From: Archegozetes longisetosus
Taxonomy: Eukaryota > Arthropoda > Arachnida > Sarcoptiformes > Trhypochthoniidae
Assembly: GCA_018873245.2 (NCBI GenBank)
Contig: JAEMBT020000005.1
Location: forward strand, 910,001-974,000
Direction of reading: 5' to 3'
Length of the DNA stretch: 64,000 nucleotides
The notes under the pieces were generated by a model, which was not told the origin of the DNA, ran no database searches, and saw nothing but the letters and a program-made list of their open reading frames with translations. Shown piece by piece: positions 14,440 to 32,176 of this stretch. The translations under genes were made by a program, and so were the position numbers. Every line of letters starts with the position of its first letter. The first letter of the stretch is position 1.

Positions 14440-15473
14440 CTAAGAATAGGGTCGATCGTCGTAGTAATGACTGTATCTAAATATTTCAATCAATTCAGCA
14501 TTTAATTCAATTGTTAATAGAAAGAAATTCAATGGCTAATACCTATCACGAATCCTACGTTCATATTCGTAGTCATCATAGAGTGGCGGTAACGGCCTTC
14601 GGTAATAATCATGGGGTGGAGGAAGTCTCCTTTCATAAGGGTCTGCATAAGGCCTCCGGTCATACGGATCGATATAAGGTCTGACATATAGCGACCGTTC
14701 GTAACGATCAGGTGAATGACTACGTATTGGCCCGTAACGACTATACCGATCGGAATAATGATGTTTTTGTACGTGCATTGGCCGCCCGCGATCGCATGAA
14801 TTTCGCGGACATTCTTTAGACCAGTGACCACTTTTGCCGCATCGATAGCACTGACCCTTTCCACCCATTCCTTTCAATTTAAGACATTTTTTAGCATTTA
14901 TTTTGATTTAGAGCAAAACCAGTAAAAACACAAACTTCTAAATCTTATATCAATCAATCTTATACCTATCGCTAAAAATGATAGATTAAGAGCATTTTTA
15001 AAAAATAACATTCAGCTAAATATAAAATGAACTAAACATTAGAAAAAATAATAAGACAATAACGGAATGTATACCAGGTTTAGGTCGGACTTTGCTATGA
15101 CTCGCTTCCACTGAAATCTTAGTACCCATAAATTCAGTTCCGTTCAACGATTCGATTGCAACTTTTGTTTCATCGTCTGATGACATATGCTATCAATTAA
15201 TAAATACTACAATTCAAGTAAGCGATTATCACAAGATGTCAATCAATACAAAATCAAATTCTAACCACAAAACCAAAGTTCTTAACGATATCGCACTCTT
15301 CGACGCGACCGAATTTGTTGAATAAAGCTTTCAGTTCTTCGACTTTACACGATTCGGGAATATTTCCGACGTATATCTTTGTAGACTAAAACATATATGA
15401 GTCAAAATCAATTAAAAACCCAGTTTCAAGTTGGCATGACTTTAAATAAAACAAAGCTTACTCTCGAAGACAT
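14440..15473 (-). CDS. lark: lark/RBM4-like protein, RRM plus CCHC zinc knuckle
   Basis: Minus-strand coding exons 15462-15473, 15266-15385, 15075-15189, 14543-14870 and 14440-14476 give about 203 residues. An RRM runs from about residue 5 to 72 (RNP2 IYVGNI, RNP1-like KNFGFVHM). A CX2CX4HX4C knuckle follows at about 90-103 (CYRCGKSGHWSKEC), then an Arg/Tyr/Pro-rich tail. This order matches the second RRM and knuckle of RBM4/lark, mRNA-binding regulators of splicing and translation. The first exon (MSSR) is weakly supported; the RRM exon may instead be fed by the linker exon at 17019-17069. The tail exon 14440-14476 is inferred from a donor at GATAG/GTATTA. Without that splice, translation stops at 14536. 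Confidence 0.85.
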
Positions 15474-17936
15474 TTGATGAGAGTTTGAAACACTTTTGAT
15501 GACTTAATCACAATAAAGTGATAACAGTTTCCAAGCAGACAATGCTTTCTGTGAAATGAGAAATAGAAAATGTTTCTTTAAAAAAGTTGATCACTCTTCA
15601 GTCTGACTCTAAATTAGCGGAATGATGTTCAGCAAAAGTTTCTTAAGCCAACTGTTACTATTGCTGGAAATGATGCAAAAATGATTTATTATTTAGTGTC
15701 AAAATAGTATTCAGAAAAAAGTGTGTATAGGAATGCCATTCTCTGATTGGAGGAAAACATAGAAATGCAGCGCTTCTTATAAAATATTCGCACATCAGAG
15801 CTTTTTCAGAGTAAACTTTTCAAAATGCAACTAAAAAAGATATAAATAGATTGTTTTTACTTTAGTTAGTTTTCTCCTAAAATTAAGGGCACCTAAAACG
15901 TATATTTATTCACATGTTGAGACACTTTACACAAGCATTTCTGTCAAACAAACTAATACAAACGCTTTGTCCTTAGATCACGTTTTATCAAAACGTCTTT
16001 GAAAACTCAGATAAAAAGGTTTCAAAAATATTGTATTAGATTTAAATATAGTGCTTGCATTAAGTGATACATTTTTGAATAGAACGCTAAGTGCATATTA
16101 GTTGCCAAAAGTGAATCTTTAGTCAAAACAAGAGCTTTTTAGATGCAATAAAATATCGTGAAACTCATCCAAAGTCTATGACTGACTCGTAAGTTATGAG
16201 TCGTAACAGATAATGACAAAACTAAATATACCCGGGCCTCTCTCGCTTTAGCAGAAATCATGTAGTAGCACATTGAGTAGCATTCAAGCTCTCAAAACTT
16301 TTTAGTATTCTGAATCCCAAGTAATACTATACATGAGATCACTTTCACTTCATTTCAGATATCAAACCCATTAGATTTTTACTAAATTTTTAGTATTCAT
16401 TCACATAATGAGCAACAAAACTAAAGCTTCAGGTCATGCATTACAAGCCTTGCAAATATGAAAGACTTCATCGTCCATGGTATTCCTGTACCTGAATTGT
16501 GGCTCTGATAACTCTCAATTATTGGTTCATCTGAATAATTATCGTTTCAGAGGTTCTGAATTCGATATTTCTGAAATGAGTACTAATTATAACAAATAAT
16601 TACATGGAATTAGATTTTGTGCATAATCAATGAAACCTTTTTGATACATGATCTGCTTCGGACAAAACACAAAATGATCAAATGTTTACATTTGATGGTT
16701 GCACTCAAATATTTGAGAAATAGGTTGAAAAGAATAGGTCCAAACTAAAATTTATACAAACTACTAATGATACAAATGTTTCAAATAATTGATGCTAGGT
16801 ATGCTTTAGAACTGTATTTAAACTGCTTTATGCATTTCTCTGCTTTTTCAAACCTATTTCTAGCTCCTTATCAAATATAGTACAAAATGCTGGCGAACAT
16901 TCTAAATATTGGAATGCTTGTTTTTGTTCATTCCAATTATGAGGTTGTAATCAGTAAAATATGAGAATAAAACTTGAATGTGCAAATAATACAAAAATTT
17001 GATGTAATTAAGACTCACCGTATTTGTCAATCCACCGAAGCCTCCATCAAGTGTTAGGTTAGAGTCCGTCTAATCTAAGTTTATTCATTGATATTTCAAA
17101 TACTTAGTTATGTAAATGTATATCATAAGGTATTACAATCAAATATTTAAGAGATCCTTTGGGCTTAAGGGCTTACAACTCAAAGATTCTGACATATTCA
17201 ATATAATTGTGACATTTTTCAGATGAAAAATTAATTTTCAAAAAGAATGGAGGCTTTAACTGAATATCTTTTAGATAATTTTATAGTGAGGTTTATTTCG
17301 AATGCAATTTAAATCATATAAATTGAAATTAGATATAAAAATAAACTTACGTTTATTTGAATCAAGTTATTAAATGTGATCAATTGTTTCGAAAAGTCAA
17401 AGTCAATGTTTATTGATTAAAAAGTTGAAGTTGAGAGTTCACAATTCGAGTGAACACTTTCAGAATCAATTACATGAATGACTAATAAAGCGGATTCGAA
17501 ATAATATAATTATTATAAAAATTTAATACAATTGTTCGAAATGTGATAAATTAATTTGTTTTAATAGGGGCTTAACTTAACTATTCCTCAAATTAAGTTA
17601 CATTTGAGACACAGACTGTAGTGGTTCATATCGAAAATCAATAGTCCTTAGGAAACGAAACTTCATATATATTTAGTTTTGCATAGAACTATAAATTACA
17701 ATTGACAAGAAATAAAATTAATATAATTCGAAACGGGAAGCAACGACGACTCTATTAATTAACTCAATAACGGCTAATGATTTCAATTGAGAAATTCTGT
17801 ACAGACTATGATAGCACTTAACTAATGCTTTGATAAACTTATATATAAAAGGGATCCGGAACGTTATGATTGATTCAGAGTGATGGTCATCTTGTACTGC
17901 AATATTTATTTCTATTAACTCGCAATCATCTTCGTT
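15474..17936. other. Interval between two lark-like 3' halves
   Basis: Apart from the 51-base linker exon at 17019-17069 I see no coding sequence here. It is either intron of a single two-RRM gene or spacer with the promoter of the downstream copy. Confidence 0.5.
17019..17069 (-). CDS. lark: Linker exon of lark-like gene, phase 0/0
   Basis: Minus-strand acceptor TTAGATTAG and donor GTGAGT bound a 51-base exon, open in phase 0 at both ends. It encodes TDSNLTLDGGFGGLTNT. The next exon downstream (ending at 15385) begins in phase 0 with STKIYVGNIPES, so the join reads NT-STKIYVGN. That resembles the linker before RRM2 in lark/RBM4 proteins. Upstream, the third exon of the 17937-19430 gene also ends in phase 0 (LTVQ), so the exon can bridge the two halves into a protein of about 289 residues with two RRMs and a knuckle. 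Confidence 0.7.
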
Positions 17937-19430
17937 TTAGTACGGCTGCCACCGAGCAGTGGGTGGCGGCGGAGGTCTGTGACCACCCGCAGGACCTCTG
18001 CAGAAGTAAATTATGAGATTTTAAAGAATAGACTTTAATACAATAGTTCCCTAAACGGACTTAAACGAGCTTTAATTCGAGTCGAGATTATTAGACAACA
18101 AAATGAGAAGAGAGCAAAGAGTTAACGAATGTCGAACTATGTCTTCTTACCTGTTAGGAAAGCCTACATTTCCGTAACCATTACGCGATGGACCGCCAAA
18201 ACCCATGGCACTAAAGGAATGAACAAAATGTTTCAAACTAATCTATTAAAGCTGTTTAATATAATTTGTTTATAAGATCCAAATGATTTGTACCGCGGCT
18301 CTGCTGGAGGCATCGGTCGGTTCATTTCATAAGGTGGTAAAGGTCTAGAATACTGATTGTCTCCATGATCGTAGAAATCACGCGGAGGTGCTCTCGGATA
18401 GTCAGTTGCTTGAGGTGGAGGTCGTCTACCATAAGGTGAAGGCTCGTAAGGAGCTGGTTGCATGTTATTGCCGCCGCCATCGCGATAGTAGGGTTCACTT
18501 TCACGGTAATAAGGATCGCGATAATAGGGATTGCCGTCATCGTAATATGCTCCAAATCTTGATGGAGGACCAAGTGGTGGACCATAAGGGTCAAAGGGTG
18601 GAGGACGGGAAGAAGCGTACGAATTGTTGCGATACGGACCTGAATTGCGTTTATTGTTACGATTTTGAGCTAAAGGTTTCTTGGCTTTCCCTGTGGAATA
18701 ATTGTTTCGTCCATCAATTGATCAAAGTTTGCTTTTATTCAATAACTAATTCTAAACTGATTTCATACCCAATGTGTTTTTCTTTTTGCTCGTAGAAAAC
18801 TGCAAATTAGAAAATTTTTATCACTACTTCATCTTTACCTCAAATCATAATTAGATTGAGCGTTAATCTATTATTTTACGTTTAGCTTTCATTAAAGTAT
18901 GAATCAATCAAATGGCAGTCACTCAGTTTTGTTAAGATGAAAGGTTTTCATTTTAAGCGATATTATAATTATTTTACAGAGCTCTAGTAAAAGTTAGTAG
19001 TAATAACAAAGTAATAATAAAGCAAAGCAAATAATGCCGGCATTTGAGCGCAAATTAAGAGCAAATTGGATAAAAACCTGAACAGTCAGTTGAGATCCCA
19101 TAAAATTATAATTATTTAACTTTTTGATCGCTTCTTCCGCTTCTTCCGTTTTGGTCATATGCTAAAATTTAATCAATTAATTGAAAGACAAGATTAAAAG
19201 AAAATAAATATTAATTGAGGAAATACTAACAACAAAACCATATTTGCCGATCACATCGCACTGATTGACAGAACCATAAGTACAGAATAAGTCTTCTAAA
19301 TCTTTAGCAGTACAGCCTTCAGGTAATCGGCCCACAAACACTTTTGCGTTCGGCTTCAGTTAAATTTAGTTACAATTAATTAAATTTAGAAATTAAAATT
19401 CAATCAATCTTTGCAAACCTGTTCTGTCAT
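17937..19430 (-). CDS. lark: lark/RBM4-like protein, one RRM and Tyr/Pro-rich tail
   Basis: Seven minus-strand exons: 19419-19430, 19231-19353, 19078-19161, 18769-18799, 18294-18690, 18151-18210 and 17937-17997. All joins keep frame, giving about 255 residues. The RRM covers about residues 8-75 (RNP2 VFVGRL, RNP1-like GKYGFVHM), with a CDVIGKYGFV core typical of lark/RBM4. After VQFSTSKKK the CCHC knuckle expected in the family is absent. A long tail rich in Tyr, Pro, Arg and Gly follows, ending PPPPPTARWQPY. It is likely an RNA-binding regulator of splicing or translation. It is either a diverged tandem paralogue of the 14440-15473 gene or the short isoform of a shared locus: exon 3 can also splice to the linker at 17019-17069. 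Confidence 0.85.
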
Positions 19431-22400
19431 TTTAGACAATTTAGCCGATTATGTCAACAGCTATTCAAATATTTAACTAATGCAATTGGAATCAAAAATA
19501 CAATTTGTTTTAATTTGAAGTTCGCTTCAGCCAATTGTTATTAATTTGACATAAATTCAATTATATCAACATTAATAACGGATTACAAATAGGCTGAAAA
19601 GTGAAAATAAAAATGTGATGAATTTTACATAAAGTACGTTTCGCTATTGATTTGATCTTACGATTGACTTTAACATAGTCTATTTCTTTTAAACTTTTAC
19701 TTTTATTCAATTTTATTATAAAGTATTAAAATGATTCAATTTTAAGTAAATGAAACAATCATTTGTAGGAGACAATTATTAAACTACTTTCAATATTGTC
19801 TTATATTGAGACTTATGCTTGTTATTGAAATGTTAGCCCGAGCCAGATTTGGATTACTACGCTTCTCGAACTGTATTGTTGTGACTCGTGCGAACATTTT
19901 AGTGTTTCAATCGAAATGGTTTAAGTCGCAACTATGTGGGCAAACATCGCACGATTTGCTGTAATATAGAATCAAATTATGCAACAAATGCGACATTAAA
20001 GATTGTGAAGTTTCAGGCCCTTATCGACAGAATATTGTTGACAAATCTTTTGGTAAAATATGAACTGTTATCAAACGACTAGAACATATAGTAGGTTTTT
20101 CAAAAACCAAACTAGTTGTTGCGATCATACAGTGGATGGATGTGTAAGATTGTTTTGAACCTTATATACTAGTAATTGTTTAGATTGGCAGTGGTTCTAA
20201 AACAATATTGATTCTTAATATAATCTGAGTACTTTTCTACTTCCGATAGAAACTTTATTTTGCAATTTATATTAACTTGTCAAGTTATTTCAAACTGATA
20301 ATTGGGCTACAAGCCAAACACTTTCAATTGTTGTTAACTTTAACATCTAAAGAACTACATAAATGAACATTAGTTTGCATTTGGCGAGCCGACAACTGAC
20401 TGTTAGCTTAAAAGAGTATTACAGGATTTACAGTTGTTGCTTACAAATGACACTCATATACTTTTTTTATTTTTGTTAGGCTTTAATTTGTCTTAGTTTC
20501 ATATCAATGCGTTAGTCTCTGAGTATCCTTTCTTCAAAACTTAGAAAACTTAAAGCACTACATCGGATCACATTTTATCAGTGAGTAATTTGTTTCAAAA
20601 ATATTTTACGATAAGCATTAATAACGAATGTCCGATTATATTACTAATGACTTCATTATCAATAATAAGGAAAGTTTCGTATCAGTTAAGCTCTTTATGG
20701 ATCTTTGTAGAGAAACACAGGTTACAAGAGACTAACGCATTGATATGGCTTTTATAAAAGTACTGCGACCGCAAGGCCAAACTTAACTAATAAACTATTA
20801 CTGAGGGCCCGTCATATCTCCATTAAAATAATCAAATAAGTAAAAAACAATTCAAATTCCGAGTTGATCCAGAAAATTAGATTTGAACTAATTTTCTAAA
20901 AAAAATTCACAATATTCAACACAATAATTGAATATTTTGTTGCTTTATGAGTCTTGAAAAATGATAACATGTGAGAAACATCTGCAGAACATGAAACAGC
21001 ACAAGATGGTAGTTCCTCACTGATTTATGCAAAACTCGATCAACAGGACAGATATTAGAAAAACGAAATATTTAACATTAAATGCTGAAGCAGAGAAGGA
21101 GAAAAATGTAGAGTTAAATATAGAGACTCAAAGATTAGTTTTGCTGGTGCCGTAAGGTAACCGAAGCCATAGTTGATCATCTCATTAGTTCAGTCAATAT
21201 CAAAGCAAAATGAACTTAAGTATTAACAACGAAGACTGAAAAAATGAGACTCATTTATTAAGATTGGATGCTTTTAACAAAACGTAACTTTGATATATTT
21301 GTTAGATATGACTGCGATACTGTATTCCTCTGTTATCACAGATCAGTCATTAAACAACGCTATAGAATCAGTGGTTCGTAACCGCATCCCTTCACCACTA
21401 ATTACATTCTAAGTCCAAAGCATCCGCTTTATTTATTTGTCATCTGTTCTTGGTGTTAGCTTAGATCAGATAAGAGCATGTCTTTTGAGTCCAGAGAATT
21501 CTGGAGAGTATAAGTTAGAATTACATCGAATAGTACTGAACACTGCAGTCGCATACGGATTAGGTTTGGGTTCAATCAACTGCGAATTAGATTCTAGAGA
21601 TTGCAATCCTATTATTGAAGACTTATTGACATCTATCTGAAAGTTAGAACACACTTCCAACTCTGGAATGGATTACTTTTGTGTTCTCAGAGGTTATTGT
21701 CTGACATTGGTCTATCACTACGTCTATGCCTTAGGGAACGTTTCTTGCTAATTAGGATTAAATCAAACAACTGCGTTCCAATTATCTGCTAAGTCAGCTG
21801 AATTTGCTGCATAACCATGTTTAAAAGAGAGAAAATAAATTTCAGAATAGAGAAACGAGTGTGCTTCCACATCAAGTGCAGCCACATAAGGTATTCGTCA
21901 ATTAAAATAATCGTATTTCGCTTCTCATGTTGTTGAGGCAGTCGATACCACGCATAAAAGGGCTCATGACTTGGTTCAACAGCAAATCTATTAAACAAAC
22001 GAAGACATAAAAGATATAAATGATTGAAATTGTTTAAAAATTGTAAATATATGTAATAATTAGTATTTTTAGTTTGAAATTTGGTCTTCGTATGCATAAA
22101 TTGTCAGCTCATTTGCACTCAACTTATTTTTTGAGAATAATTTATCGATTTTGAATACTTGAGAGTCTAATAAAATAAAAGAGCTCACAAACAGTATTGA
22201 AGAGTGCGTGCCTAAGTTTAGGTAAATCAAAACTAGACTCGTTCATCAAAGTTGTTTCATACTAGCGACTAAATCGTGCTGAATGTTTGAATCAAAGTTT
22301 TAGAATTTTTCCTCATGTTTAGCACTATCTTTAAACAATGAGCTCCAAAATACTATGCAGGGAAATGGTGAAAAGGCAAGCATATCTCCAATAGGCTAAA

Positions 22401-22568
22401 AGAGACCACTTTTTAAACTAGATATCAAAATGATTTCATATAAGATTATCGTAAAATTTAATCTACGAATATCTGATTTTAGATTTATTGCTCGAATCGT
22501 AAAACGAATTTGGGTGGAATAAAAAGCCACAAAAAAAGTTAGATTAAAAGAAGTTTTGTTTTTAAGAA
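19431..22568. other. Intergenic, mostly featureless
   Basis: Probable promoter of the lark-like gene on the left and 3' flank of the membrane protein gene on the right. A GC-richer patch at about 21,450-21,640 is open on both strands (plus strand reads LGVSLDQIRACLLSPENSG and onward). It has no start codon or partner exon and I cannot identify it. No RNA gene seen. Confidence 0.45.
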
Positions 22569-23716
22569 TCAGTCAACTGCCGCGTAGGCGCCTGAAAGAG
22601 TAGAATACTTTTTGAGAGGTTTGTTGGCCGAAACTGAAGATTGAGAATCAAATCCAGGACGGCTTGTGTTTGACTTTGATGTTTCTCTATTGCCTTTTGA
22701 GTCTTGATTTTGTTCATCATTCGAACCTTTTCTTATGAAAAGTATAGGAATTGCAATTGTAACGATAATAAGTGTGAATAAAATCAAAAAGATCATAATG
22801 ATTATAGCAGCTATCGGAGCTCTCGTACTTGATCCAGCCTGGATATCATCCATTGATGATTCAGATGTTGATACTATGCTTCCAGAAAGGGTCGAACCTG
22901 AGTCCTCACTAGAAGAACTTGCTCCAGAAGGTTTAAGACCATTGCATGGAAGATAATTTGATAGTTTTTCTAATTTACAATTCAAATGAGACCAACTCAT
23001 CAAACAGTAATGATAATTGACTACTATTACGAACTCTTCTTCTCCCAATTCAAAGGCTGCTTCGATTTTATAATTAACTTTAATTACATCCTGAATAGTC
23101 TTCTTAACGGGAGCCGCTGGACTATCAGTCCATTTCTTCATATTTAGAATATAGACATCAGATTGAACAAAAATCAATGCTTCGTGAGTTTTTTGTTGAA
23201 GAGCGCTGCATCAACTTTTCTAACAGCAGTTCCAAAATTGAACAAACTAATGGGCCCTTTACCAGGCTTTAGACCAAATGGCACTCCATGAGCGTGCGAG
23301 TACAATGAATACCCTTTCGTTTTCATATTGAAATGCAATACAAAATAACTGTCATCTTTGAAAACGAAAGCCAAGGCACTCATTCTTCTGGTTTGTTCAT
23401 CGTTTGAAGCTTTGTCTGGAAATATATGAAATCCAGCGTCGATAGACACTAAGTTAGCTTTGTCGAACATGTATTGAGTCGCATTTGGACCACTTATTTG
23501 ATCGATTTTTTCATCGAAAGTCCAAACATAGTTGGATTTGGCGATCAAAGTGGCCGAAAAATGAGTCAATGAAGCATCTATAGGCTGCTTATTTGTGCAC
23601 AACATTCCAATATCAGTCCCGTTAGTAAAACATGTGACAAATGATAACAGATATAACAATATACTGACTAGTGTGTATAACACGAAAGTATTGCTAAATA
23701 TTTTTATGTCGAACAT
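22569..23716 (-). CDS. Type I membrane protein, hemopexin-like, frameshifted
   Basis: Starts at ATG 23716 with a hydrophobic signal sequence (about residues 5-30). An extracellular part of about 230 residues follows. It contains a stretch (VRKVDAALF, then HEALIFVQSDVYIL) that looks like a hemopexin/matrixin-type beta-propeller blade. Next come a Ser/Thr/Gly-rich stalk, a transmembrane helix (IAAIIIMIFLILFTLIIV) and a cytoplasmic tail ending GAYAAVD. The reading frame breaks at a run of six As (23189-23194). Frame 1 stops at LTKH, while the next frame continues sensibly from THEALIF. One extra A would restore about 382 residues. This is either an assembly error in the homopolymer or a young pseudogene. 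I do not recognise a named orthologue. Confidence 0.6.
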
Positions 23717-26700
23717 TCTCAAAACTACTGTTTTAACTAATAACTTCTGAATGAACCTTATTTAAACTGCAATCGTTCAATATTGATCATATGATTAGCT
23801 GAAGCAGTTTTTAATTTGTTTTGTCCGTTCACGACAATAATTGAGTGAAATCTACAATTTATTATTACATTCGCGCGACTTACTTCAATACAATAAAAAA
23901 ATATTTATCTGACATGACATTTCTAGATCTATTAGATTAACTGAAAAAGTTGATGTTAGTTTGTTTTGTCGGTCTCTGGTTTTACTGTTTTCATTTTAGG
24001 CTAGAGGCAACTTAAGCTTTGAGTTTTGAAACCTTAGCAATTGCAATGTAATCCAAATTATAGTCACCAAAAGATCAAAAGATCAAAATGACATAAAGAG
24101 AATAGAAAATCGATATCATATACTTAGGATACAAATTAAACTGAAACAAAAGCTTTGCTATTTGTTACTATTTTTATTGAGAGCTAAATCACTCAAATTT
24201 GTAAGAGTTGCGTTTGATTGGTAGATGTGACAGTTCAAAATTGGATCTAGGAGAAACAATATCATATGCAAATGAGTATTTGAGTGATCCACACAATATT
24301 AATCGTAAGCATACATTGAGGAAAGAGTGTAATCACTGTAACATTACTCATGAGTCATGATATTTGCCTCAAATGTGGGACGAATAAATTAAAAAATATC
24401 TGAAAGGCATATGATATCGACGACTTTTGTTTCTGATTATTTGTCAATATTACCGGTACAATCATTACAAGTTTATTAATATGTGAATATATATTTTTTC
24501 TAATAAGAACTCAGTAAAAGTAATCGATAAAATCGGGCTCAATGTCAACACCTTCTCGCCTCGTAGTTTGACTCCAAGCTTAAGGAAAATAAGTCAAACA
24601 ACAAAAGTGTTTTCACCCTCAGAACAGTGCTGTTCGACTACAGATGACTTGGGAAATAATGACAACTTTCGAAATAAATATGTTATTAATTGGATTTCAG
24701 TTTACTTTTGTTGCTTACATTTGATAATATCTGATAAACACAATTGTTATCATTGAAATGAATGAATCGTAATTTACAAGGTTCTTTTCGAAATATATTC
24801 TAACGCAATATTTTTTTATCGCTGTTTAATAAAATTCTTATCCTATTACTATGTGTTTGACGTATTTGTGCGCATCAATTAAGTGATTCAATGGTTAATT
24901 TTGTTTACCATTAAACACGTGCGCAATATTAAAATAATACTGAACTCATAGTACAAAGTTTAATTATGGTTCAAACATTATATGGAAAAAGATTAATAAG
25001 TTTGAAAGTATCAATTCTTTATTTTTGACACAAACAAATTATACAAAGTTTTCAGGGTAATTCACAAAACCTAATAAGTCATTTTTTACCCAATATATTA
25101 AAGTGTAGAAGAAATTTTCTTTTCTCGAAAGCTACGAACTCCCAGAAAAGTTTGTCGCGTCATTACTTTCATTAGCTTAATAGAAGGTTTTGATTCTATT
25201 GGTAAAATCAATACTGATTCCAATTAAGACCTACAAAACTGTATTAGTCGAAGCCATAAAAAAGCCATTCGTCCCACTATATATTTGCGTTCATAATGAA
25301 ATGCAATATTGATCAAGTTATTTATGGTTAACTGCATTCCTATGTTAATGTTCAATATCTAATTGCGTCTGTTCAGTCTTTGTAGATAAAAGTTCACTTA
25401 CACAAAGTTTCAAACTAATCGCAAAAACCGAGATAGGGCCTCAGTCATGTGTTTCATTCTATTTAAAGAATATTTCAAATTTTAATATAAATATCAAAGC
25501 AATTCAATCAGATTTGTTGTCAAGTTTGGCATCAATTCAAGTTTGTCAACTGTTCAATCAAATGTATTACTTTCGTTGTGTATGCAGTGAACAATAACTT
25601 TCAAATCATTTTTGTTAGTAACTCATCCAACTTTTGAATATTTATTCACAAAAATAATAGAGAAAATGAATAATAACAATTTTGCCTTTTTCTTGTTTGA
25701 ATAGAGGTGATAACAATAAAATGGTAACTTAATTCATAAATCCTTAGTTTGATTTTAATTTGCCAGAAATCAAATATAATAAAGAAATGAGAACAGACCT
25801 AGTAAATGTAATGATAAAATGATAAAATGAGAAGGTAGTTCCAATTAAAAATTGTGTATTATCTACAAAACGTTTAAATTAAAAGCTGGCTAAAGTGGCA
25901 AAGTTGAATCATTTTTAGAATGAATTTTATTATTTTTTCAGAGTCCTACAGGCATATAATTTTGTTTGATTTCCGTATAAATCAATACGAAATGACTTGT
26001 TTCGAATTAGTTATTAAAATCTTATTCATTGATTTAAAGAGGGGTACGTGAGGATTGCTCTGTTTTCATTAAATGTCACCTAAAAGTAATTTGATATCAG
26101 CTATATTTAGGTTATGAGCTCATATCAAAGTTTTGTTCTTAATATGCTTCATAAGAAAGTGATTGCATTTACAAGTTTGGTATTTCTCGTAAAAACTGAT
26201 TAGATATTTGTGGTAATCAAATAAAGTAATTAGATGCACAAAACCACTAACTAGTTTTTAGCCTAACTGTTGCAAATCATTTATAAGACTTGATTCGCGT
26301 CAATAATGAAGCTAAATATGAGACAAATGAATAAATCATTTTGCATATTATTATTTTTAGATCAATGATTAATCTAAAAATGAGTTGGCATTTGAGTGAT
26401 TCCGAAATGGACAGGTTTGATCAAATATATAGACTGGTTATAATTACTGATAAAACTGAATATTCCAAGTAAATTTACATATCAATTTTTACGAATTGAG
26501 AGCATCAGTATTACTTCATTTCGATAGTGTGACCCGTTTTAGTTGAATTAAAAATTTGAGTCAATAGCCGTTTAAATGCAATAAAAATAAGTCTTTTTTA
26601 TTCTAGAATACTTTGTTTCGCTTAAGTGCCATTTAGAATAAAGTGAAATAGATTTGGTTTTGTTCTACACTATAAAAAGGGTTTTACAATACTTGGCTTC

Positions 26701-27632
26701 GTTTTTAAAATAATAACTTAGTGGTAGTTCGTTAAAAATTGTTGTTTACCCCATAATTACAGTGTCATTTTCAAAATTCATTGTCTAACAATTTGTTTTA
26801 CTATTGAATAGATTTCGATTTCTCCGAACAAGAAAAATAAAATTAATTAACAAATTCATATATAAGCAAATAATTGAAACATGGATTTTGAGTCGGCCTT
26901 ATTATAGCCTTCGAACTAATGAGAGAAAACTCATGTTTACATCTATTCATGAATTAATGCGAGTGAAATTATATGAAAAAATGATATGAATAGATGATCA
27001 AAATGATAATTTTGCCGAAATTAGCGACTCAATTATAAGTACGATATTTATAATACGTTTGTAATTTTCGAAATTGTTTCGTGATTTATGAACGATTACA
27101 ATAAGTACACAAAATGTTTTCAGGCATGAGCTTCATTTATATTCTTCTTAAAAATCAAATATTGCTTAGTTTTCATTGAGTGCATCGAAGATAACACAAT
27201 TGAGAGATAGAGTTAAAAATAAATTGATTAGTGAAATGTTTTAAAGAGCACTCAATAAAATCAAAGCACCGGCTTTTCATTCATAAATAGCATTTTTATG
27301 GATGTTATGTGATTGAGATATTGATTTGCTTCAAATAAAATGTTTCAGCTTCGTTTCATTAAACTAATTCACTTAACGGCACAATAAAAGCTAGAATTTT
27401 ATACACATATTTATGAACACAAAGCTAACAGTAAAAGAAAGATTAAAATTAATCAAAATGGGAATTGGTTTAGATTTTTGTGTTCTTATTCTTTTCAAAC
27501 TAATGGAAATACAATAAACGCAAACACTCGTAGAATATGAGCCTTTTATGTAGTTTGTGTTGTAGAGAAGAGAAGAAAGAATTGATTTAAATTTGTTTTG
27601 ATCCTAAAACAATGCCTTTTACGAGATTTTAA
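23717..27632. other. Intergenic, nothing recognised
   Basis: Nearly 4 kb of AT-rich sequence. Short open frames at 24568-24756 and 26804-26989 lack splice context and sensible composition. The right end is the 3' flank of PPP1CB. Confidence 0.5.
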
Positions 27633-32176
<4,544 letters not shown>

